From NCBI RefSeq assembly GCF_029948125.1, contig NZ_JASAMB010000005.1:186001-250000 (forward strand): a stretch of DNA of 64,000 nt, in the 5' to 3' direction. Under the pieces are notes generated by a model that did no database searches, had not been told where the DNA came from, and was given only the letters and a program-made list of their open reading frames with translations. Both the position numbers and the translations under genes were made by a program. Shown in pieces: positions 50,898-58,939 of the stretch; position 1 is the stretch's first letter, and every line of letters starts with the position of its first letter. Origin of the DNA: Catellatospora sp. KI3. Lineage in GTDB: Bacteria; Actinomycetota; Actinomycetes; Mycobacteriales; Micromonosporaceae.

Positions 50898-50999
50898 GCG
50901 AAGGGGAGTAGCTCCCTAATGCGGTGATCGACACAATGGCCCGCCCGTGCGGACCCGGTCACCCGACCTCGTCTGCGACGGGGTGAGCGAGACCTTCGA
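50898..50999 (+). promoter_or_regulatory. yybP-ykoY manganese riboswitch (leader of the UPF0016 gene)
   Basis: The leader begins GCGAAGGGGAGTAGCTCCC and ends GAGCGAGACCTTCGAC. The two conserved loop strands of the aptamer (GGGGAGTAGC and GAGACC) and P1 (GCGAAGG with CCTTCG) are present. Downstream, GTCGAGGTC (51017-51025) can pair with GACCTTCGAC of P1 with one bulge, giving a competing hairpin; no run of T is seen, so translational or mixed control is likely. The gene it leads encodes a predicted Mn2+ exporter. Confidence 0.92.
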
Positions 51000-51073
51000 C
51001 TTGGCTGAAACGCCGGGTCGAGGTCGTCGCGTACGCCCAGCCCGGTGTGTGTTCCCGGGAGGCGAGAAAGTAC

Positions 51074-51661
51074 ATGGACGGATTCCTGGCCGCGCTGCTC
51101 ATCAGCTTCGGCGTCATCTTCGTGGCCGAGCTGGGCGACAAGTCCCAGCTGATGGCGATGACCTTCGCGACCCGCTACCGCACCTCGACGGTGCTGATCG
51201 GCATCACCCTGGCCACGGCGGTGGTGCACCTGGTCTCGGTCGCCGTCGGCGCCGGGCTCGGCGCGACCCTGCCCACCGGCCCGATCAACCTGCTGGCCGG
51301 GCTGGCCTTCCTCGGCTTCGCCGCATGGACGCTGCGCGGTGACAAGCTCACCGAATCCGACGAGGCCCGCGCCGCCAAGAAGCACCGGTCCGCCCTCTGG
51401 GCCGTCGCGGGCACCTTCTTCCTGGCCGAACTGGGCGACAAGACCATGCTGGCCACGATCACCCTGGCCACCAGCCACGGCTGGTTCGGCACCTGGCTCG
51501 GCTCGACCGTCGGCATGGTCGCCGCCGACGCCCTGGCCATCCTGGTCGGCCGCCTGCTCGGCAAGCACCTGCCCGAACGCGCCATCAAGTTCGGCGCCGC
51601 CGCCCTCTTCGCGATCTTCGGCGTATGGCTGGTCGCCGAAGCCGTCACCCAACTGACCTGA
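51074..51661 (+). CDS. UPF0016/GDT1 family manganese exporter (MneA-like)
   Basis: A 195-residue membrane protein with six membrane helices and the two signature motifs of the family: ELGDKSQ (about residue 19) and ELGDKTM (about 121), whose acidic residues bind Mn2+ or Ca2+ in the pore. A cytoplasmic charged loop (LTESDEARAAKKHRS) joins the halves. The ATG at 51074 follows a yybP-ykoY riboswitch leader of about 180 bases, so export is made when internal Mn2+ is high. Function as Mn2+ exporter follows from family studies in Vibrio and other bacteria. Confidence 0.95.
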   Translation: MDGFLAALLISFGVIFVAELGDKSQLMAMTFATRYRTSTVLIGITLATAVVHLVSVAVGAGLGATLPTGPINLLAGLAFLGFAAWTLRGDKLTESDEARAAKKHRSALWAVAGTFFLAELGDKTMLATITLATSHGWFGTWLGSTVGMVAADALAILVGRLLGKHLPERAIKFGAAALFAIFGVWLVAEAVTQLT

Positions 51662-51694
51662 CCCACACCCCCCATCCTGGCCGTCCGCCGTCGC

Positions 51695-51776
51695 GCAAGA
51701 TCGCGGAAGTTGCCGGGCAACCGGGCGAATCCTGGGGCCCCGAACCCCTGATTGCCCGGCAACTCAAGTGATCTTG
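51695..51776. repeat. 80-bp inverted-repeat element, family 2, copy 3
   Basis: Ends CAAGATCGCGGAAGTTGCC and the complement of CAAGATCACTTGAGTTGCC form about 30 bp of imperfect stem (inner GGGCAACCGGGCG). It follows the UPF0016 gene by 34 bases. Confidence 0.88.
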
Positions 51777-51830
51777 TGTGGTGGCGCGGCCGAAGGCTCC
51801 TGCCGGGGTGGGCTCCGGCGGGCACGGGTG

Positions 51831-51888
51831 CTCGGCGGGTTACACCTCATATGGTGTGGCCACACCATATGAGGTGTAACCCGCCGAG
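51831..51888. repeat. Perfect 58-bp palindrome, family 4, copy 2
   Basis: The two 29-base halves, beginning CTCGGCGGGTTACACCTCAT, are exactly complementary with no spacer; the centre is GG|CC. The core of 42 bases is the family 4 element also present, with one mismatch, at 27638-27679. Such a long perfect palindrome could extrude a cruciform or act as a protein-binding site. Confidence 0.95.
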
Positions 51889-52031
51889 GATGGTGTGTCC
51901 GTCGGCGGGTCGGCCGTGCGGTGGCGCCGCGACGATCTCGGGCCTGGCCAGGATCGCGTGCTTTACTGGGCCGAGCCCGCCCCCGGCTTCCGCCGCGGCG
52001 GCGTGACCATCCGATCCGCGCAGGAGACCGT

Positions 52032-53495
52032 GTGAGCAGGCCGCACCACCACGCCGACGGGCCGCCGCACCGGCACGGCGCGGATCACCACCACACAGAC
52101 CCGGCGCCGCACTGGCACGGCATGGATCACCACCACGCCGACCCGGCGCCGTATCAACGGAGCGGGGACCTTGGGCGCGGGGATGCCGGGTCGGCCGGAC
52201 ACGGTCACAGCCACGCGCACGGGTCGCAGCCGGTGGCGGTGACCCGCCGCGCGACGCGGCTGACGCTGGCCGCACTCATTCCGGCCGCGCTGCTGACCCT
52301 GGTCGGGCTGGTGCTGCTGTGGCCCGGCTCGCTCAAGACCGAGCCGTGGACCGGACCGCCCCAGTTCGAGGGCGTGGTCCAGGCGGTGCACTCGGTCGAC
52401 TGCGGCACCGTGTCGGAGCCGCCCGCGCAGACCCCGGAGCAGACGGCGCCGCCGGTCTGCGGTGAGGTCACCGTCCGGCTCGCCGGCGGCCCGGAGTCGG
52501 GCGCCGAGGTGGCCACGGCGATACCGTCCGGGCCCGGTGCGCCCGGCGTGTCGCCGGGGGACAAGGTCTTGGTGATCAAGACGGACGACTCGGCCCAGGG
52601 CGGCGGGGTCACCTACGACATCCTGGACCACGACCGGGCTGACGGCATGTGGGCGCTGGTGCTGGCGTTCGTGCTGGCGGTGGTGGCGTTCGGGCGCTGG
52701 CGGGGCGTGGCCGCCCTGGGCGGGCTGGCGTTCACGTTCGCGGTGCTGCTGCTGTTCATCGTCCCGGCGATCCTGCAGGGCAGCTCACCGCTGCTGGTCG
52801 CGATCGTCGGCTCGGCGGCGATCATGCTGGTGGTGCTGTACCTGACCCACGGGATCAGCATCCCGACCTCGATGGCGGTGCTGGGCACCCTGGCCGCGCT
52901 GGCGCTGACCGGCGGGCTGTCCGCGCTGGCCGTCAGCCTGCTGCACCTCACCGGCATGTCCAGCGAGGAGTCGCTGTACGTCACCCTCGTCAACGGCGAC
53001 ATCAACATGCCCGGCCTGCTGCTGGCGGGCATCCTCATCGGCGCGCTGGGCGTGCTCGACGACGTGACCGTCACCCAGGCGTACACGGTGACCGAGCTGG
53101 CGCAGGCCAACCCGGCGCTGGGCTTCGCCAAGCTGTACGCCGCCGCGGCCCGGGTCGGCCGGGCGCACATCACCTCGGTCGTGAACACCATCGTGCTCGC
53201 GTACGCGGGCGCGTCGCTGCCGACGCTGCTGCTGCTCGTGGCCGGCGGCTCCCCGCTGGGGACCACGCTCACGTCGGAGTTCCTCGCCCAGGAGATCGTC
53301 CGCTCGATCATCGGCACGCTCGGGCTGATCACCGCGGTGCCGATCACCACCGCGCTGGCGGCCCTGGCCGCGTCGGGCGGCGTACGCCGGCGGCGCCGCG
53401 CGCCCTCGCCCCGCCCGCGCCGCGCCGACGCGCTCGAGGACGCCTGGGGCCTGCCGGCGGAGCAGCACGGCACCGCCCATCCCGGCCGTTCCTGA
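52032..53495 (+). CDS. YibE/F-family membrane protein with His-rich N-terminus
   Basis: A 487-residue membrane protein. The N-terminus (residues 3-62) is rich in His (RPHHHADGPPHRHGADHHH, then HWHGMDHHHADPAP and HGHSHAHG), implying metal binding. Membrane helices follow from about residue 73, with an extracytoplasmic region (about 95-195) and seven or more helices to the end, matching the YibE/F family (HYADGMW-type: DHDRADGMWALVLAFVLAVV). The GTG at 52032 has AGGAGA upstream. It follows the UPF0016 Mn exporter on the same strand across repeats. A role in metal transport is inference. Confidence 0.85.
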   Translation: MSRPHHHADGPPHRHGADHHHTDPAPHWHGMDHHHADPAPYQRSGDLGRGDAGSAGHGHSHAHGSQPVAVTRRATRLTLAALIPAALLTLVGLVLLWPGSLKTEPWTGPPQFEGVVQAVHSVDCGTVSEPPAQTPEQTAPPVCGEVTVRLAGGPESGAEVATAIPSGPGAPGVSPGDKVLVIKTDDSAQGGGVTYDILDHDRADGMWALVLAFVLAVVAFGRWRGVAALGGLAFTFAVLLLFIVPAILQGSSPLLVAIVGSAAIMLVVLYLTHGISIPTSMAVLGTLAALALTGGLSALAVSLLHLTGMSSEESLYVTLVNGDINMPGLLLAGILIGALGVLDDVTVTQAYTVTELAQANPALGFAKLYAAAARVGRAHITSVVNTIVLAYAGASLPTLLLLVAGGSPLGTTLTSEFLAQEIVRSIIGTLGLITAVPITTALAALAASGGVRRRRRAPSPRPRRADALEDAWGLPAEQHGTAHPGRS

Positions 53496-53616
53496 CGGTC
53501 GGCGGGCGTGCCGCTCGGCGGCCGCGCCGAATTGAGCACGATAGCGACAGTAAGCGGCGTCCGATTCCGATAGTTTCGATGGTTACGTGTTCGCTCGTGA
53601 CCGGAGGCTGCAACGT

Positions 53617-54180
53617 ATGACCATCGACAAGCTGATCACCAAGGCGGCGGGAACCGTCACGGGGGTGCTGACCGAGTCGGCGCTGTCAGGTCTGCGGGAG
53701 GCGCCGACGCCGTGCGCGGACTACGACGTGCACGGGCTGTGCCAGCACATGCTCGGCTCGATCTACCACAGCCGGGCCGCCGCGCTGCGCCAGCCCGGCC
53801 CGGAGCAGCAGCCGGTCATGGACGCCCCGCCGTGGGTGAAGTTCCCGCCCGAGCTGGTGTCGCTGAGTGAGGCGTGGTCGTCGCCGGGGGCGCTGGACGG
53901 CGAACTGGAGATCGTCGGTCGGCGGCTGCCGGCCGAGTTCGGGGCCGGCATCACGCTGATGGAGCTGGTGCTGCACGGGTGGGACCTGGCCCGCGCCAGT
54001 GGCCAGGAGATCCGGTTCGACGACGACGTGGTCGCCCGGGCGCTGGCCCAGGTGGAGCGGATGGCAGTCGGGATGCGCGCCAACGGCGGCTTCGGCCCGG
54101 AGGTGCCGGTGCCCGGCGACGCCGCGCCCATGGACCGGCTGCTGGGTGTCAGCGGCCGCGATCCGCACTGGAAGCCCTGA
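53617..54180 (+). CDS. TIGR03086-family DinB-like protein (mycothiol isomerase fold)
   Basis: A 187-residue DinB-fold protein of the TIGR03086 group, related to mycothiol-dependent maleylpyruvate isomerase. Typical features are TPCADYDVHGLCQHMLGSIY (with a His metal ligand), GITLMELVLHGWDLARASGQ and a short C-terminus. Members bind Zn and transfer mycothiol or act on small substrates; none is known for this one. The ATG has GGAGG upstream. It stands alone before a strong terminator. Confidence 0.88.
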   Translation: MTIDKLITKAAGTVTGVLTESALSGLREAPTPCADYDVHGLCQHMLGSIYHSRAAALRQPGPEQQPVMDAPPWVKFPPELVSLSEAWSSPGALDGELEIVGRRLPAEFGAGITLMELVLHGWDLARASGQEIRFDDDVVARALAQVERMAVGMRANGGFGPEVPVPGDAAPMDRLLGVSGRDPHWKP

Positions 54181-54194
54181 TCCTTCGCGTCGAC

Positions 54195-54228
54195 CGAGGG
54201 CGGCCGCCGGTGGAGGCGGCCGCCCTCG
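54195..54228 (+). terminator. Strong hairpin terminator with T tract
   Basis: A perfect 14-bp stem (CGAGGGCGGCCGCC, 54195-54208, with 54215-54228), six-base loop, then TCCTTTT, directly after the TIGR03086 stop. Confidence 0.88.
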
Positions 54229-54293
54229 TCCTTTTACCGGGTACGGCGAAACGTCGCGTTTACATTTGCATGCGTCGAAGTTACCGTGGCTCT

Positions 54294-54315
54294 ATAACGT
54301 TATTGACAACGTTGT
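54294..54315. promoter_or_regulatory. Pair of LacI-type operators before GH127
   Basis: ATAACGTTAT (54294-54303) and ACAACGTTGT (54306-54315) are perfect 10-bp palindromes whose centres (AACGTT) are 12 bp apart. TTGACAACGTTGTACA is typical of LacI-family sites for arabinose or other sugar regulons in actinomycetes. It lies 21 bases before the start codon. Confidence 0.75.
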
Positions 54316-54335
54316 ACAGACGCCAGGGAGGCGCT

Positions 54336-57212
54336 ATGCACCGTCGCACCGTCCTACGTGGCGGCGCCGCCGTCGCGGGCGGGCTCGCCCTCGCCGGCCA
54401 GGCCGTCACCGCATCCTGGGCCGGCGGCACCGGCACCCCGGTCACCCTCGTCGGCGACACCTCGTCCGGCGGGATCTACTCCCCGTACGGCGCGGGGCTC
54501 ACCCGCACCCCGTTCCTCAAGCTCCCGGCCGGGTCCACCCGCGCCACGGGCTGGCTGTCCCAGCAGCTGTCGCTGGACGCCTCCGGCATCGCGGGCAGCT
54601 ACGACCAGGTCTCGCACTTCCTCGTCTACGCCGACAACGGCTGGGTCAACCCGGCCAGGACCGGCTGGGAGGAGCTGCCGTACTGGCTGCGCGGCCTGAC
54701 CGCGCTGGCCGCCGTCACCGGCGACGCGGCCCTGCGCGGCAAGGTCTCCACCTGGGTCAACGGCATCGTCGCCACGGCCCAGCCGGACGGCTTCTTCGGC
54801 CCGACCGCGCTGCGCACCTCGCTCGGCGGCGGCCCGGACTTCTGGCCGTTCATGCCGCTGCTCCAGGCGCTGCGCACGTATCAGGAGTACTCCGGCGACA
54901 CCCGGATCATCCCGATGCTGACGAAGTTCCTGCAGTACCAGAACCAGTTCGGCGCCTCGGCGTTCAACCAGAGCTGGGGCTCGGTGCGCTGGGCGACCAA
55001 CCTCGACACGGTGTTCTGGCTGTTCGCCCGGACGGGCCAGAGCTTCCTGCTGTCGCTGGCCGACAAGATCCACCAGTACAGCAAGAACTACGTGAACAAC
55101 CTGCCCACCATGCACAACGTCGACCTGGCGCAGGGCTTCACCGAGCCCGCGCTGATGGCGCTGCGCGGCAACACCTCGCTGACGCAGGCGACGTACAACA
55201 ACTACGCGAACATCCAGTCGCAGTGGGGGCAGTTCCCCGGCGGCGGGTTCGCCGGCGACGAGAACATCCGCGCCGACCAGCGCGACCCGCGGCAGGGCTT
55301 CGAGACGTGCGGCATCGTCGAGTACATGCAGAGCTTCCAGACGTTGACCCGGCTCACCGGCGACCCGAGCTGGGCCGACGGCTGCGAGAACCTGGCCTTC
55401 AACTCGCTACCCGCCTCGCTGTCGACCGACCACCGCTCGCTGCACTACGTCACCAGCGCCAACAGCGTGCAGCTGGACAACCGGGCCAAGACCCAGGGCC
55501 AGTACCAGAACGGGTTCGCCATGCAGGCGTACCTGCTGGGCGTGGACCAGTACCGGTGCTGCCCGCACAACTACGGGCAGGGCTGGTCGTACTTCACCGA
55601 CAACCTGGTGCAGGCCACCGCCGACCGGGGCCTGGCGGTCACCATGTACGCCCCGAGCACCACCACCGCGAAGGTCGGCGCGGGCGCGGCCACGGTCACG
55701 CTGACCCAGGACACGGCGTACCCGTTCGGCGGGACGGTGACGCTGCGGCTGGCCACCTCGGGCCCGGTCGCGTTCCCGCTGTACGTGCGCGTCCCGAGCT
55801 GGTGCCCCAACCCGTCGCTGACCGTCAACGGCGCCGCCCAGCCCGTGGTGGCTGGCCCGGCGTACGTCGCGGTCAACCGCACCTGGAGCAACGGCGACAC
55901 CGTCGTGCTCACCCTGCCGATGTCGCCGAAGACCACCACCTGGACCGCGAACCAGAACGCGGTCTCGGTCAGCAACGGCCCGCTGACCTACTCGCTGGAG
56001 ATCGGCCAGAACTTCCTGCGCTACAACGACCCGGCCAGCGCCTGGCCGGAGTGGCAGGTGTTCCCGACCTCAGCCTGGAACTACGGACTGATCCCGAACA
56101 CCTTCACGGCCGTGGCGGGCGGCGGCTCGGGCAACCCGTTCACCCCGGCGGGCACCCCGGTGGCGCTGACCGCGCAGGTCCGGGCCATCCCCAACTGGCA
56201 GGCCGACAGCGAGAACGTGGTCACCCGGCTCCAGCCGAGTCCGGTCGCCTCCGGCGAGCCGATCAAGACGGTACGGCTCATCCCGATGGGCGCGGCCAGC
56301 CTGCGGATCACCTCGTTCCCGGTGATCGGCGGCGCGCGGCAGTGGCAGCTGCCGGCCGTGCCGTCGGCGTCGTGGACCTTCTCCGGCGACACCGTCACCG
56401 CGCTGAACAGCTACTACGACCCGACCAGCTCGTACGACCAGTCGCACCGCCGCCACACCTGGTGGGACCACACCGGCACCAGCGAGTGGGTGCAGTACAC
56501 CTACGCCGCGCCGGTCAGCGCGACCTCGGTCAGCGTCTACTGGTACGACGACACCGGCCACGGCCAGTGCCGGGTGCCCGCCTCGTGGCGGCTGGAGTAC
56601 CTGAACGGCTCCGGCGCCTGGCAGGCCGTGCCGGGGGCCTCGGGGTACGGGACGGCGCTCAACACGTACAACACGACGGCCTTCACCGCCGTGACCACGA
56701 CGGCGCTGCGGATCGTCGCGCAGCTCAAGGCCGGGTTCTCCGGCGGCGTCCTGCAGTGGAACGTCACCGCGACCCCGGCGGCCGTCCGCGCCGGCACCTG
56801 GTACCGGGTCCAGAACGCCAACAGCGGCAAGGTGCTCGGGGTGGCCGGGATGTCGACGGCCGACAGCGCCAACGTGGTGCAGTTCGCCGACAACGGCAGC
56901 ACCGACCACAACTGGCGGTTCGACCACGTCGGCAACGGCTGGTACCTGATCGTCAACCAGAACAGCGGCAAGGTGCTCGCGGTCAACAGCATGTCGCGGG
57001 CCAACAGCGCGCTGGTGCAGCAGTTCGCCGACAACGGCAGCGCCGACCACTACTGGCAGCTGATCGGCGACGGCGGCGGCTGGGTGCGCATCCGCAACCT
57101 CAACAGCGGCCTGGTGCTGGGCGTGTCGGGCATGTCGGCGGCCGACAGCGCCCAGGTGGTGCAGTTCGAGGACAACGGCACCGCCGACCACCGGTGGCGC
57201 CTGCTCGGCTGA
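54336..57212 (+). CDS. Secreted GH127 beta-L-arabinofuranosidase with C-terminal ricin-type lectin
   Basis: A 958-residue exported protein with a twin-arginine signal (HRRTVLRGG). Residues 40-620 match GH127: the cysteine-metal active site has QGFETCGIVEYM (Glu and Cys) and YRCCPHNYGQGW (paired Cys; one is the nucleophile in this family), and DNLVQATAD continues the barrel. An accessory domain (about 630-800) precedes a C-terminal ricin B-type module (about 815-958) with repeated NSGKVLGVAGM / NSGKVLAVNSM / NSGLVLGVSGM and QFADNG units. It should release arabinofuranose from arabinan. The ATG has AGGGAGG upstream. Operators at 54294-54315 control it. Confidence 0.93.
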   Translation: MHRRTVLRGGAAVAGGLALAGQAVTASWAGGTGTPVTLVGDTSSGGIYSPYGAGLTRTPFLKLPAGSTRATGWLSQQLSLDASGIAGSYDQVSHFLVYADNGWVNPARTGWEELPYWLRGLTALAAVTGDAALRGKVSTWVNGIVATAQPDGFFGPTALRTSLGGGPDFWPFMPLLQALRTYQEYSGDTRIIPMLTKFLQYQNQFGASAFNQSWGSVRWATNLDTVFWLFARTGQSFLLSLADKIHQYSKNYVNNLPTMHNVDLAQGFTEPALMALRGNTSLTQATYNNYANIQSQWGQFPGGGFAGDENIRADQRDPRQGFETCGIVEYMQSFQTLTRLTGDPSWADGCENLAFNSLPASLSTDHRSLHYVTSANSVQLDNRAKTQGQYQNGFAMQAYLLGVDQYRCCPHNYGQGWSYFTDNLVQATADRGLAVTMYAPSTTTAKVGAGAATVTLTQDTAYPFGGTVTLRLATSGPVAFPLYVRVPSWCPNPSLTVNGAAQPVVAGPAYVAVNRTWSNGDTVVLTLPMSPKTTTWTANQNAVSVSNGPLTYSLEIGQNFLRYNDPASAWPEWQVFPTSAWNYGLIPNTFTAVAGGGSGNPFTPAGTPVALTAQVRAIPNWQADSENVVTRLQPSPVASGEPIKTVRLIPMGAASLRITSFPVIGGARQWQLPAVPSASWTFSGDTVTALNSYYDPTSSYDQSHRRHTWWDHTGTSEWVQYTYAAPVSATSVSVYWYDDTGHGQCRVPASWRLEYLNGSGAWQAVPGASGYGTALNTYNTTAFTAVTTTALRIVAQLKAGFSGGVLQWNVTATPAAVRAGTWYRVQNANSGKVLGVAGMSTADSANVVQFADNGSTDHNWRFDHVGNGWYLIVNQNSGKVLAVNSMSRANSALVQQFADNGSADHYWQLIGDGGGWVRIRNLNSGLVLGVSGMSAADSAQVVQFEDNGTADHRWRLLG

Positions 57213-57275
57213 CCTGTCCGCGTGCCCCGGCCGCCTAGACTGGACCGGGCTGTCCGCTACGCGGCCGGTCCGTAC

Positions 57276-57316
57276 GGTGAGAGCCCCTCGTCCGGGTAAC
57301 GAGGGGCCCTCACTCG
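57276..57316 (+). terminator. Hairpin terminator of GH127
   Basis: GTGAGAGCCCCTCG pairs with CGAGGGGCCCTCAC with one mismatch, around a 9-base loop. It lies about 60 bases after the GH127 stop. Confidence 0.7.
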
Positions 57317-57446
57317 CCGGTCGCCGGGGCGGTAGGGCCGTTCCGGCGTCCACAGACACCATCGCTGCCGAAAACCTTTTCGGCAAGATGGCAACGGCGT
57401 TACGGCCAGATTGACTGTGTCATTGTTTCGGCGTGATAGGACATGC

Positions 57447-57480
57447 TCACACCCGGTCGAAATCTTTCGACCGGGTGTGA
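57447..57480. terminator. Bidirectional hairpin terminator
   Basis: TCACACCCGGTCGAAA and its perfect complement (16 bp) flank TC, giving a 34-base palindrome 8 bases before the ricin-metalloprotease gene stop (minus strand). It could terminate both that gene and GH127. Confidence 0.85.
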
Positions 57481-57487
57481 ACTCCTT

Positions 57488-58846
57488 TCAGCTGCGGGTC
57501 CAGCGCTGGTACGGCTGGCCGTTGCAGTCGGCGAGCACCAGCAGGGTGCCGTTGGCGGTGCCGCCGTTGACGGGCGAGATGCACCGCCCGCTCTGCACCC
57601 CCGCGATCGAGCCGTCCGAGCGCAGCGTCCACTGCTGGTTGGTGCCGCTGTTGCAGGTCCACAGAATGACCTTGGTGCCGTTGGCGGTGCCCGCGCCGTA
57701 CGCGTCGACGCACTTGCCCAGGATCTGCAGGGTCGCACCGGACTGGGTCACCGTCTGCCCGGCACTGCCGTTGCAGGTCGACAGGTCGAGCTGGACCCCG
57801 TTGGTCGTGCTGGAGTTCGGGTCGTCCAGACACGTGCCTGAGGCGCCGTTGACCAGCTTGAACGTCGTGGGCTGCGGCGGGGTGGTGCCGGACTTGATCA
57901 GGAACAGGTTGTCGGCGACGTTGTAGTACGTGGCCAGGTAGCTGCCCGCCGCCGGGTTCGTGTGGTAGTAGTCGTCGTGGTTGCAGTCCAGGCGGTCGTC
58001 GTGCGCCCGGTCGGTGCAGCGGTAGACCAGGGTCACGCCGTCGCTGTCCTTGTAGCACATGACGTCGTACTCGTCGACGCAGTGCGCGGCGCCGGAGGCG
58101 TTGGGGGCGTTGTTGTTGACCGCGCCGAGGGTGTGGCCGAGCTCGTGCGCGGCGACCCCGGCGGTCCAGCAGCCGTTGTCGGCGCGGGCGTACTCCGGCC
58201 CCACGTTGGAGCGGTTGCTGTCGCCCTTGCGGGTGTCCCCGGCGAACCCGCCGATGCCGCAGTACACGTTGGCGTCGACGAACTGCAGGTACTTGCGGTC
58301 GGTACGGGTGTAGCCGGCCGCCTGCACGGCGTTGAGCAGCGGCGCCCAGTCGTTGGCGTTGAGCGCCGCGTCGGGGATCTGCACGTCGCGGACGACCGCC
58401 CGGCAGGCACCGTTGACGTTCTCGGTCACGTAGCGCACGTGCCGGGTGCCGCCCGTCTCGGCCGCGCTGGCGTTGAAGATGTTGTCGACACCCTCGGCCA
58501 GCGTCCGGAACGTCTCCAGGTACTGCGCGTAGCGGCTGGTGCTGCCGTGGATGTACAGCACCTCGACCCGCTTGCCGGAGGTGCCGTCGCCCTCGCAGAC
58601 CGGCAGGGCACCGGCCGCGACCGCCGCGACCAGCGGCTTGATCTCCCGTTTCACGTCGAGGCCGGCGGGCGCGGCGTCGGGCCCGTGCGTACACACGACG
58701 TGGTGCTTGGTGACGACCCGCTGCATCCCGGCGCAGAGGTCCGCGCCGGGCCGGGCCTGCGCGGCCGCGGACGGCAGCGCGAAGGACAGCAGTAGGAGTG
58801 AGGCCGCGGCGGCCAGGACACGGCCGCCAGGCAGGTGCAGGTTCAT
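57488..58846 (-). CDS. Secreted zinc metalloprotease with ricin-type lectin
   Basis: A 452-residue exported protein. The signal peptide (residues 1-32) precedes a metalloprotease domain with AAHELGHTLGAV (HEXXH plus Gly, about residue 234) and DVMCYKD (Met-turn-like, about 265). In the metzincin HEXXHxxGxxH the third His is Asn here (GAVNNNAP), as in other actinobacterial proteins of this type that have a later Cys/His-rich segment (SGAAHC). A ricin B (CBM13) domain fills 325-452, with three QxW-type repeats (NQQWTLR, YQRWTRS). It may target glycoproteins or wall polymers. The ATG has GGAAGG upstream. Confidence 0.83.
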   Translation of the reverse strand: MNLHLPGGRVLAAAASLLLLSFALPSAAAQARPGADLCAGMQRVVTKHHVVCTHGPDAAPAGLDVKREIKPLVAAVAAGALPVCEGDGTSGKRVEVLYIHGSTSRYAQYLETFRTLAEGVDNIFNASAAETGGTRHVRYVTENVNGACRAVVRDVQIPDAALNANDWAPLLNAVQAAGYTRTDRKYLQFVDANVYCGIGGFAGDTRKGDSNRSNVGPEYARADNGCWTAGVAAHELGHTLGAVNNNAPNASGAAHCVDEYDVMCYKDSDGVTLVYRCTDRAHDDRLDCNHDDYYHTNPAAGSYLATYYNVADNLFLIKSGTTPPQPTTFKLVNGASGTCLDDPNSSTTNGVQLDLSTCNGSAGQTVTQSGATLQILGKCVDAYGAGTANGTKVILWTCNSGTNQQWTLRSDGSIAGVQSGRCISPVNGGTANGTLLVLADCNGQPYQRWTRS

Positions 58847-58899
58847 TGCGGTTCCTTCCCGTGGGGGTTGGGGGGCCGCTGTGTACCCGGCACAGCGTT

Positions 58900-58933
58900 G
58901 ACCGGTGCCGGGGCGGACGCCCCGGCACCGGTC
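58900..58933 (-). terminator. Hairpin terminator of the GH43 gene
   Basis: A perfect 15-bp stem (GACCGGTGCCGGGGC, 58900-58914, with 58919-58933) around GGAC lies after the GH43 stop on the minus strand. Confidence 0.82.
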
Positions 58934-58939
58934 GACGGA

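Larger units (their letters stand above)
51662..52031. other. Intergenic region with two repeat elements
   Basis: This 370-bp region holds the family 2 element (51695-51776) and the perfect palindrome (51831-51888). The remaining stretch to 52031 has no convincing ORF; the ribosome site AGGAGA for the YibE/F gene lies at about 52021-52027. Confidence 0.6.

Noticed and set aside
48281-51652. Long open frame on the minus strand opposite the CBM32 and UPF0016 genes (1123 codons)
   Set aside because: It is a GC-driven shadow: composition is Arg/Gly/Val/Ala-rich without domains, and the plus strand has clear domains, ribosome sites, a terminator and a riboswitch within it.
1423-51888. Recurrent palindromes considered as a CRISPR array
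   Set aside because: Copies are far apart, self-complementary and lack regular spacers; no cas genes are present.
57213-57487. Small gene between GH127 and the ricin metalloprotease
   Set aside because: The short frames here overlap two hairpins and have no ribosome site.
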